Source: Phallusia mammillata (Eukaryota; Chordata; Ascidiacea; Phlebobranchia; Ascidiidae). From it: 64,000 nucleotides of DNA. The translations under genes and the position numbers were made by a program. The DNA lies in assembly GCA_003260075.1 (NCBI GenBank), contig QLIY01000075.1, positions 1 through 64,000 of the forward strand, written 5' to 3'. Below, piece after piece: positions 23,801-33,900 of the stretch. The notes under the pieces were generated by a model. That model saw only the letters and a program-made list of their open reading frames with translations. It had not been told where the DNA came from and did not search any database. How positions within the stretch are numbered: position 1 is the stretch's first letter; every line of letters starts with the position of its first letter.

Positions 23801-25931
23801 TGTGCACCTCTGCCTTATACAAATTGGATTTTAATGTACAATGCTTTTTATTGTTGCAGTGCCCTTAAAAAGACAAACTTACCCCATTGCCACATGGGTG
23901 AACAAAGTGGGCCATCCTTCTAATATTACTGATCTGAAAGCCACATCTAAAAATGCAATCCAAGCTTTAAAAATGTTTAGAAAAACTTTGCCTAGCTTTC
24001 AATCGGCTATTAACACAATATGCAATCAAGCACAACATTTTTTATCACTCTGTCTCCTTTATCACATTGTCAGCAAAGTAATTTTACAAGGTATGAACAA
24101 ACTTCCATGTGTAAAATAGTGCAAAGAGCAAAGTTGATGTGTTGCCCAATAACAAAAAGTTCAAAAATCACACCTGTAACATGTAGCTGAATTATTATTT
24201 CCGCTGCAGTAAAATCCGTTTCTTGCCAAAGTGTCTGCAATGGTGGGGTGATGTTGCAAGGAAAATATTCTGTCTTGTAATGAGTCAGGGTTCATTGCTG
24301 GTTGCTGTACAGTGCCTGATCTTGGATTTCTAACCACAAAAATGCACCAACTATACACTATTTCCTCTCGATTATTTTAAAATAAGTTTAGCAAACCTTG
24401 TTTGACCGGTTCGACTTAATCGGCCAGGAATTCTGCCTAGAATTCTTTGACAGCGCACAACAAAGTTTCGCAATGAAGGCTTATCTTGAAATACAAGTGC
24501 AGGTATGATTTAAAACAGGGTTTAGATAAAATCACAACAACTTTATATATATAGGTAGCGTTTAGCATATTGTGACCAACAAAAACAAACTAATTAATGG
24601 TAACTTTGAAAAGTTGTGAGTTGAAATGTATTACATAAGTTTTAGCCCCTATTGTCATGGAAAATGATTATTACAAACAACATCAAAATGATGCCTGTAA
24701 TACCAACAGTGCTGTATATCCAACCTATCAAAATACCAAATGCAAGTTATTCAGCTAATAAAGATTTGCTTAAAAATAGCATATGTCAATAAATGTTTAA
24801 AACAGAAAGCACTTACTTTTCTTCAGGTAGAACAAAAGCTCGTAAAGACCTTTTCTCTTGTCTTTGAACCATTGGTCTTCTGAATTAAGATTTAAAAATC
24901 TCAAATACGCCAGATTGGTCAAAAGAAAACACATGTTCAAAATCAATTGTTCATCAACTTCATTTCTAAACTGTACCATAAGTTCATCAAATCTGGACAT
25001 TGAAAACATACACACTGCTCGCAGTGCTCGAATGATTGCAGATTCATTTGAATGAGATTCAATGTACTGATATGACCAAGTTCGAAAATCAGTAATAGAC
25101 CCTCTGAACTGTTGTCTGATTTGCCTAACAACAGTCGAAACCCCACTTTGAATACGAGTTAGTTCATCTTCAGTTGTATTGACCAGGGGAATGGGTGCAG
25201 ATATATATTCTTGGCCTAATAAACTGTTGTGAAAAGGAGGTCAATAATATTTCAAAATTTCATGTGTAAATAAAAAACAACAAAACTACCTTGAGTTTGT
25301 GCTGTTGTTGAATTTGAACTCCTCCTTGTCAGCAGCTTCCAAATATGGAAGTACCAACAAGGTGCACAACAAGTGCAATTTACAGAAAATCATATTTCCA
25401 AATGCCAGAAGTGCATTAGTCTGTTGGTAAAGTTATTAAATACAGAAACATAGTGGTTGCCCAACTACCAAAAGAACAAAACAGCAGTTTTTAATCTGTA
25501 AAAGTAATGTTTACCAAACTTGCAGAACATAAAAACCATAAAAAACATTTTTAATGATATAAAATCTTGTGCATTGAATTTCTGGAAGTTCAAACCTGCA
25601 CTTGAGAGCATCATTTCCTTAAAAAACAAACTTATTTTTAAAATTTTAAAAGTTTCTGAAGCCCATTCCACTTAAAATTTGATTTATTCCCGTTATCAGT
25701 TACAAAAATGTAAATGCCAACAATTTGATTTACCACAAACCCTAAACAACACATAAGCACAAACAACAATCGCATAACATTTCGTTTCTTGTGTTTTTTG
25801 AAGATGGAACAGGACAAAGTCACCTTGTAAGTACCAGGGGTTTCCCATCGTAAAAGTACCTGGGACTTTCCCCGGAAAAATCCTTTGTGCTGAAAAATTC
25901 TTCGAGTTTCAACCTTTCGAATTAAACTCAT
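13889..25931 (-). CDS. Multi-BIR inhibitor-of-apoptosis protein with UBA and RING (21 exons, C-terminus lost)
   Basis: IAPs bind caspases or IAP-binding-motif proteins through zinc-binding BIR domains and act as RING E3 ubiquitin ligases. Exons in order: 25931-25860, 25420-25290, 25223-24817, 24484-24397, 24329-24174, 23946-23883 (duplicate 22792-22729), 22119-22037, 21755-21570, 21017-20909, 20416-20263, 18775-18676, 18307-18187, 17621-17539, 16331-16155, 16090-15979, 15917-15764, 15383-15284, 15172-15031, 14815-14727, 14442-14351, 14053-13889. Codon phases agree at every junction, giving about 928 residues. Layout: unknown N-terminus 1-250, degenerate BIR about 260-305, BIR1 335-396, BIR2 445-530, BIR3 585-644, BIR4 690-780, UBA about 815-865, RING from about 885. 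The last residues are missing at the G-run join 13878-13888. Five BIR-like units is outside the known range of three. It could be two adjacent genes, but the phase-perfect join at 17539/16331 argues for one. Confidence 0.8.
14496..14560 (-). other. Second copy of IAP UBA exon 20 carrying a nonsense codon
   Basis: After the G run 14496-14505 the exon is repeated. In this copy CGT CAA becomes CGT TAA, a stop at 14543-14541, and the copy is cut off at the join. It is either a null allele or a sequencing error. Confidence 0.6.
15031..16331 (-). other. IAP cassette B: BIR3 (one exon) + linker + BIR4 (three exons)
   Basis: Same exon architecture and intron phases as cassette A. BIR3 (16331-16155) reads [18 protein letters not shown] and ends HRRHFPHC. 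The linker (16090-15979) has [13 protein letters not shown]4 comes from 15917-15764 ([14 protein letters not shown]...GFYFL), 15383-15284 ([24 protein letters not shown]) and 15172-15031 ([13 protein letters not shown]). Zinc ligands C-x2-C-x16-H-x6-C are intact in both BIRs. Confidence 0.85.
17885..17968. repeat. Copy of 26896-26980 following a single N
   Basis: From the N at 17885 the next 80 bases (AATTTGTTAGGTCTGTCGCC onward) match 26896-26980 almost exactly, and also the start of 26294-26350. It lies in an IAP intron, 9 kb from its partner, so it is either a dispersed repeat or a misplaced contig end. Confidence 0.6.
19333..19475. repeat. SINE-family copy in an IAP intron
   Basis: GATGAATATATTCATTCTAG, ACCTGAAGC, GCAGACCAGCAATTACGG and ATGCCAGGCCTAAAGACATT follow the order of the 59.4-kb SINE. 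Part is repeated after the ten-G run at 19623-19632. Confidence 0.55.
22037..25931 (-). other. IAP N-terminal exons: unknown helical region and degenerate BIR
   Basis: Exon 1 starts at ATG 25931. Exon 2 holds a hydrophobic run ([19 protein letters not shown]) that would be a signal peptide if translation began at its internal ATG, or a membrane anchor at about residues 34-52 otherwise. Exon 3 (136 codons) is predicted mostly helical with alternating charged and hydrophobic residues and matches no domain I know. Exon 5 begins a BIR ([13 protein letters not shown]... CYR), and exon 6 continues with CGF, H and HPC. Only eleven residues separate the second cysteine from the histidine instead of the usual sixteen, and the central tryptophan and GD are missing. 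Exon 6 occurs twice because of the join at 22979-22990. Confidence 0.6.
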
Positions 25932-27550
25932 TTTGTAAATTGCATGGTATTGGGATCGAAAAATGGCAATGCCTCTGTGTTTCTTTCACTCTCGAGTGTA
26001 GGAGCAGTCAATTTAGTAACATTTAAAAATACTTTGTAAGCGAAAATTATAGCGGTTCGGGTTCGGGTTTAATGAAACTAACTGCTCAAACCGGCTCGCG
26101 GGTTCGGCTTTAGTTCCTGTTCGACTCCCTGCTTTTATTATTCTTGAAAGAGAAGAAAGTAAAAAAGCTAATGAATCCAAAAATAGTAATCAAAACAAAT
26201 AACATAAAAGAACCTAGATCCCACTAGGTACTTTTCACCTACAATTAATTTTATAAGTTTGTGGCTAATTCGACACAAAAGGATGCATTGGAATTTGTTA
26301 GGTCTGTCGCCAAGCATTCACCTACTTCTGACGCTTTGGTAATTAACGCTGATAACTCCTCGAACTTTGAAAAAAAAATATTTTTAATTATTGCCATTTT
26401 ACTGATAACTCTTCGAACTTTGCAAGTAGGCTAAAGCTTTTTTTCTTAGGTTGAAAACTTTAGTTATTTGGAACGCTTGTAATTTAGTTCCACGGGGTCA
26501 ATTAATGTCTCGTAGCGCACGCCAAACAAAGTAGAGAAACACTGCTTTCGGGACTGAAATCTTTTAAGATTAGAATTCTGACAACGGAGCATCGGCAGAA
26601 AAGTCCTCAAGACTTTTTTGAAACGGATCAAAGAATCAATCACAATTTATATCAAATAAGCTTGACAAATCCACAAATTTCGTAACTCATTTCGCCAAAC
26701 TAATGTTGATTTTAGCCCAAGTGTCGTTAAGATGACCACAAAAGCCGATACGGGTTGTTCTGTTACAAAAAGAGGAAGGTTATTGTTACATCTCCACGTT
26801 CAGTTACGCATGATTAACTTGTCTCATTGGGGGGGGGGCCACCTACAATTAATTTTGTAAGTTTGTGGCTAATTCGACACAAAAGGACGCATTGGAATTT
26901 GTTAGGTCTGTCGCCAAGCATTTACCTACTTCTGACGCTTTGGTAATTAACGCTAAATTTTTAATTATTGCCATTTTACTGACGACTCCTCGAACTTTGC
27001 AAGTAGGCCAAAGCTTTTTTTGTTAGGTTGAAAACTTTAGTTATTTGGAACGCTTGTAATTTAGTTCCACGGGGGGGGGGTGTTAGGGCGGTTTAACAAC
27101 TACAGCTGTGTTCGAGGGTTTTGCGAAAAACAGCAAAGAGTTTTTCTTGTGTTAAAAATATCAAAAGTAATGCTCAAAAACACAATTACTGCATAATACG
27201 TTTTAATTTGACCGGAAAATGTTTAAAACGAAGTGAACAACAAAAAATGTTCACATCACAAAAAAAGCACAATAAACCCCGATTTTTAATTCATTTTTCA
27301 CGATTTCCCCACGGACACACAATTTCACAAAAAACAACACGTCCAACTCAATTGGAATGACGTTCCTGCTTTTTTCCGGAAATCCGTAGTTTGAAACCAG
27401 TTCCGTAATTTGCATTATTTGGTCTCCAGAACTTCCGCTCGGTTCAAGCAACATTTTTTTAATTTCTGACATTCTGAAATAAATTGGAGTGACGCTCCTC
27501 TTTTTTTCCAGGAAATCTGCAGTTTAAAACCAGTTCCGTAATTTGCAATT
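25932..27550. other. Intergenic between IAP start and GTF3C1 end, with allelic repeat
   Basis: 26237-26490 is repeated at 26840-27070 between two ten-G runs (26829-26838, 27071-27080). Only the first copy continues into 26491-26828. This A-B / A' / C order is what stitched haplotype contigs would give. 27355-27480 is a diverged copy of the GTF3C1 terminal exon segment. No other exon seen. Confidence 0.6.
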
Positions 27551-27612
27551 TCAGGCTCTGGTATTTCCACTACGTTCAAGTAGCAATTTTTTGATTTCTG
27601 ACATTCTGAAAA
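27355..27612 (-). repeat. Diverged tandem copy of the GTF3C1 terminal segment
   Basis: Starting from TTTCAGAATGTCAGAAAT, about 130 bases occur twice head to tail, at 27612-27483 and 27482-27355. Both copies begin with an acceptor-like TTTCAG, and the second keeps an open frame (FRMSEIKKMLLEPSG) beyond the point where the first stops. The copies differ far more than the allelic pairs elsewhere, and no G run separates them. Confidence 0.65.
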
Positions 27613-30600
27613 CAGCGTCTGGGGCCGGAATAAAGTAAAACTGTTCTTCCCCGTCTAAGTGGCCAATTGCGGATGTTTTTTTACCAAAAAGTTGCCACGA
27701 AGGTTTCGGTTTCATCCGTCTCTTTTCCACACAACCACTTTGCACCAAAACCTGTGTTTCAAACAAACATTCAGATTTAAACTACACATTGAGCAAGATA
27801 GGCCTGTACTAGAGTAGGCTTGAAACGTCACTACTTTGAATCCAATGTTGTCAACGAAAACTGTTAAACATGGTTTTTCAACATTTTTTCGATGATATAA
27901 AAGCCTTAATATTGGTAAAAATTTAATAATTAGCAACATATTGATAACAAATTAAAACAGAAACAAACACATTTAGTAACTCACCCCTATTTAATAATTG
28001 GGGGGGGGGAGGTAAAAATTTAATAATTAGCAACAGATTGATAACAAGTTAAAACAGAAACAAACACATTTAGTAACTCACCCCTATAGTACCAGTACAT
28101 TTCACAGGAAAACGTACTGCAGTGGTACATTTATTAACTTAGTGCTTATCTCTCACAATTAGATGAATTGTGAATAAGTTTGAAGTTATCATGTCACATT
28201 TAGCCTATAGTGCACTGTCCAAGAGGCTATAAAATTAACTACATTAAGGGTCCGCAAATTACTTTTACCGCGAACCACAAGAATAAATGTTAACTTCTCG
28301 CGACCCATGAAACAATATGAGTTATAACAGAGAAATAATAAAAGTTATTGTAAGTGAGCCCGGTCGGGTCGGGTTCTGGCTTAAATTAGAATAAAACGGG
28401 CTTGATTTGAGCCTAAATTCACACTAGGCATTATTGATACCGCAATTTACCCAACTTTTGGCCCTAATTTTTTTGAAACACAATTTTGGCTTTTTTACAG
28501 GTTCTGGCCAGCTCAAAGGTGCAAAACATTCACATGTACAGCTTTACAGCATAACATAACCAACTATAGAGAAGCTTTAGACCAATTTTATTTACCTCAG
28601 TCATCTCAATGACTTCAATTCGTTGCATGACGTGTGCGAAGTGACGTGTAAGGTTCTCAAGCGTGACGCCAGGATACCAGAAAATCTGAAAAATAGTGTT
28701 TTTATTAGAAACCTTGGCTGTACTAGAAACACTAATTGAGTTCACACAATATTAAAGCATGTTGGTAAGTAGATTTTGGTTTGTCAGCCTGTTACTCCCA
28801 GCGAACTGTAATGCAGTGGTGGGATTCAATTTTTTTGTCAGCCAGTTCTTTCACAAAAGTCATATTATTCCGCCGGTTCTGTTACAAAAAGTCCATTGAC
28901 AGTAACCAGTAATGCTAACCAGTCGGTTTTGTTACAAAAAGTCCATTGACAGTAACCAGTAATGCTAACCGGTTCGCTGATCTCAAAACAGTTCTATAGA
29001 ACCGGTGCGAACTGGCTGAATCCCACCACTTGTGCTATGAGATGGCTACGTTAGCTGATGCGACCTATGTATTGTCACCAGCTGCACTGATGAGACCTTG
29101 TAGGTCGAAAACAGTGTACACTGTCTGCTTATCATTATCATATATTTGATGCATTTTGCATGTGTAGCGAAAAAATATTATTTTTCCACTGCAACTTTCA
29201 TTGAAAGTTATAAGGCTTGATAACGAAATGCAGATGTGCATGTCGTTTTGGTCTTATTTGTTACTACAAGGAATAAGTGGATTACTTACTTGTTGAAATA
29301 CTCCGGTCATAATCATTAAAGCAGTCTTGGGTTGAATTTCACCACACACATTATGCCATGGACGACAGATAAACGTGATTGGATCGTAACTGCTCGCATC
29401 CAACCTATCACAACATGACACGTCAGCAAAATTAGAACATTTAGAAAAAGTGGATTAAAGTCTAAATCAGATTTTGGGAACCTTGCAAAGGCCACGTGGC
29501 AATTTTTACGTGTTAATGGTAAATTAATAATGACCATCAACATTTTTGTGTGTAATACTGGTTTGTAGTAAATGATTTAAACAGCACAAAACGCTGACAA
29601 ATACGTATAGAGCCGAGGGGGGGGGGGTAATGACTTCACAAACATTGTTGTGTGTAATACTGGTTTGTACTAAATGATTTAAACAGCACAAAACGCTGAC
29701 AAATACGTATAGAGCCGAGTTAATAAAAAAGTAATGTATCGTAACAAGCCGCAAACAAGGGATGCAATTGTTTAACTTATATCAACAAGTATTTGAATAT
29801 GAACTGGCAATTCGTTAAACCCCGGTTTTAAACTACAAACCCCACTGTTCAGCATTCACTGACCCCCTTGGAACCATCTCAATGGGTCAGGTAAACCTTA
29901 GGTTGTTGAAACTACAAGATTTACTGCTGCATTGTTGCACGGTAATTGTGAAAAAACTCTTGGAAATTTGTAGTTTAAGTGGACATTTTTTTACCAAACA
30001 GCAGCTGAATATATTATGACAATTCGAACTTACAGACTTAACGAATCTTTTGCAAAGGATTTTTCTGCTGGCATATCATTCGCAGCTTCGTTGGCCGTGT
30101 CGTTGACTTTAGCGGGTGATGGCGTCACTGTGTTAACAATTGAAATGACATCACAAGCAGAGGAAGTCGTCGTTTTGCCTTTGGCTTGGTCAGTAGCACC
30201 ACTTGAAAATAATTCAAAAACCACCAATAAGTTGAAAGAAACAACTGTTGCAATTTCTAGTGGTAATACAGAAAGACCGGATTAACATAAAGACGAATCT
30301 ACATTTTAGATTAAGCTTTTTTCATGCAATTAACCGGCTTTTTTAAATACATGGATGCGATTTACCATCCCTATGTAATGAAACAGGTTATGCGATAAAC
30401 CAAATTGGGGGGGGGGACTTTTTTAAATACATGGATGCGTTTAAGATTTACCATCCCTATGTAATGAAACAGGTTATGCGATAAACCAAATTCGTCTGTA
30501 ATAACGAGTTCGATTTCGCATTGAATTACTACCAACAGGTTTAAGCAAGTAAAAAACGAACTGAAAAATGGATTAGGTTACTGTTGCATTTTCTATTTTA

Positions 30601-30928
30601 CTCTTAAGGTCAGTTAATCGTCTGTTTTTTATTTACACCTGGCAATGTAATTTTTAAAGTCTTCTAAAAGGCGTGTAATAAAATCGAATATAATACACAT
30701 TCTGAAATGGCTACTGCAGTTTGCCTTAAGCCTAAAGTATGGCAGCCATTTTTCTAGCGCTAATGCTAAAATGGAATTAAAGGTGAGTTGCCGTAGTTTT
30801 AAATCACTTACAGAGCAGGACTGGTCATCTCATAGCGAAGTCGCGCTGATAAATTTGTCCGATCTCCTTTAAACTTGACTCCTTCAACACACCACTTGGT
30901 GGCGTGGTGGCGCGTCACAAATCGACGT
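27551..30928 (-). other. gtf3c1: GTF3C1 last five exons
   Basis: Exons 30928-30812, 30201-30034, 29404-29290, 28685-28596 and 27751-27551. They read RRFVTRHHATKWCVEGVKF, a Ser/Thr/Ala-rich linker, FICRPWHNVCGEI, YPGVTLENLTRHFAHVMQ, LVQSGCVEKRRMKPKPSWQL and FYFIPAPDAVFRM, the last matching the FYEPTLDCTLRLG end of the vertebrate protein. The final residues diverge and end in TGA. Confidence 0.88.
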
Positions 30929-33900
30929 CTGCAACGACAAAAGCATTGGTAACAAGCATGGCAAAGAATAGGAAAATTTGCATGTCACTTAGAACCATTG
31001 ACAAGCTCCGTTAGTTTATTTTAGACCACTGTGGCCAACATTAGATGCAGCTTACACGATGTGGCCACACACCAGTTTATACTCAACACAAATTTTCATG
31101 TGTCTGGGCATAAACACAGGCTTGCTGAGTACACTGAAGGCCACTGTGAGCTACATTAGATATGCACGCTGTGGTCACACACCAGTTCATGCATAGCGTA
31201 GATTTTCATGCATTAGAAAATATATATACATGCTCCCTGATTATATTCCTAGAATTGCAGCGAATATTAAAAATGCTGTGATTTCTCGTTTAAAATTTGG
31301 ACCAAACCGCAAATCAGGTGCAATTAGAACTAAAGAAATCATTTCTTACTGATGTTTTCCAACGATGTAGAATATATTGGTGTTGCATAATCGTTCAAAA
31401 CATTGCTGGACCAAAGAGGGTTCATATGATTTGCGTTTGGTAAAATGTGCTATCAGCTTCCAATCAACAACACCTGGTAAATACAAAAAGGGATTTTTAA
31501 AACATATTTAACTTATTGCTTTAAGTAAAGTGGACAATTTTCTGCCAGAATTCCTATACTTTGTTTTCAGAAGAGTGTTGCAAAAGTGTTTTTCATAAAA
31601 ACAATAAAATTTGATCAAATGTTACAGTAAAAACGGCTACATAAGTAAAATAAGTGAATAGATAAAAGCACAGAACTCTACGAACCCATAGCACCCGCTT
31701 TCAAGACGTGATCCAACATTTCCGTTGCCAAGGTAACCAGCTCGGGGCAGTTTCGGACCACAGCAGTGACGTCACGCCTTATTGCATCATCGCCGTCATC
31801 AACAATGACGTCATCGCTCGCCACAGTCCGACAGTGAAGGCACTGTAGACCTTTCCGTAGATCTCGATCTGTTTCTTGGGTAACATGAGGCAACCCCTGG
31901 GTTAAAGAGGGTTTCCGAAGGGTCACCGTACATGGGTTAAGAGATACGTATTCCCGGGTGTGGGTGAGGACGTCTTTGTTTTTGTCGGATTCGTAGTCAT
32001 CAGAAACATGCCGCTACAAAGATTGAATATAAAAAGAGTTATTTTAGGAATGGCCAACTAGGGATGGGCCAAATCTGCAAATGTTTCGTTCGGTCAAACC
32101 CTTACCACAGTGGTTCTCAACCTTTCGTGGACCGTGGCCCCCTAAAGGTATTTTTTTGGCATCGTGCCCCTTCAAGTAGTCCCGTGGCCCCCTTAAACAT
32201 AAATGGCAAACTCGTGTTGGAATTCGGTCGGTATTAATTGCGGCTTAAAACTGGTCGAATAGAGTAAACAGGAATCCGCAATCGTGAAAACCTCAATATA
32301 GACAAATAGTATGTGAAATAGTCGGTTAAATTAGGGAATGGGGGGGGGGTTTGCAACACACACTTACTTATAAGCATTAAAACAGAAAATGGCTTTTAGC
32401 GGGTGTTTCTGGTGAATCTACACCTGTGGCCCCCCGGAAAACAGCTCGTGCCCCTAATAACATTTTCCATTCTGAGCTTATGCTTTGACTTCATACAGTA
32501 AAAAGTTGGTTTTGGTGTTCGTGCAAGATAGATGGTAAAAAAACACAACTACAATCAGACTAAATATTCTGGCATTTGTTTTACCGGGTGCAATTTGGGA
32601 TTTAAACTGACGTCATCGGGGGGGGGGCCCCCGGAAAACAGATCGTGCCCCTAATAACATTTTCCATTCTGAGCTTATGCTTTGACCTCATACAATAAAA
32701 AGTTGGTTTTGGTGTTCGCTAGATGGTAAAAAAAACAACTACAATCAGACTAAATATTTTGGCATTTGTTTTACCGGGTGCAATTTGGGATTTAAACTGA
32801 CGTCATCATCCTCTTCATGTGTGAGTGATTTCTTTTTTGAAGAGTCACTAGAGACAAAGTCACATATACATTTTACTATGCAAGCATTTTTAACCTTATA
32901 TTTGGTTTACATGTAATTTACCTGTGTTCAAACCGGTTTGAAAAGGAAGCAATGCTTTCAGGAACTTGTATATCAGAGACAATGTTTCCAGATAGAAGGC
33001 CGGCTACAGAAAAAGCAAATTTGGTCAAAGTGCTGTTTCATACGTATAGTTGACTCCAGGAAAAAACAAGCACCTTATGTGCACAAAGACTCGTATACTA
33101 ATAAATGCGATAAATATGTAAGTGTTTAACCTAAAAACTAAAGCTATTTCCGGTGGATCTAATGGACTATTATTGATGCCTGTCACTCAAGACGCTATGA
33201 GTAATTTAAGCGTTTTCCCCCGAACATACTTGTTTTGTTGATCTGAGCAAAATTAACACTAAACAAGGGACAGCTTTAAACAAAACATAATTGCAAGAGA
33301 GTGCAGTCTTTGGAAACACATTGACAACTGATAAGTTTTTTGTGGCTTTGGAGCAGTGATTCTCGAAGTGTGTGGCGCGGCACGCTATAGTTTGCCGGAG
33401 AGATTTCAAATTGCGCCGCACAATTTTCGTTGTTTAAAGCAGTGGTCGGCAACCGCCGGTCCGCGAGGAGTTCGTTACCGGGCCGTATAACTTTTCCTAT
33501 GGAACGGTTTAAAACATTTTGCCCATGTATCCCGGGAATGATAAACTAATTTAGGTGTTTTTATTGCTAAATATTTGTAGTTTTTTGAAGACCGGTCCGC
33601 GATAAAATTTCACTTTCAAAAACGGTCCGCGGTGCAAATAAAGGTTGCCGACCCTTGGTTTAAAGTACACACATTTTCTGGTATTGTCAGAGTTTATAAC
33701 AAAATGTGGCACGCATGGCAACGTTCAGAATCCCTTTTTTACTAATTTTTTATAAAATGAAATCTTATTCAGCACAATTAAGTTGCAAACTAACTTTATT
33801 TGAAAAACTTTAGTGTCGTCGGCCTGCAAAGTATGCTGCGGAAAGAAAGTTTGCTTTTGTAGTGTTACCAATTCATTGCTTGGTTTGTAAAATATAAGTT

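Noticed and set aside
22131-24133. True tandem duplication of IAP exon 6
   Set aside because: The two copies differ only at allelic level and are separated by a G run; exon 6 is counted once in the gene model.
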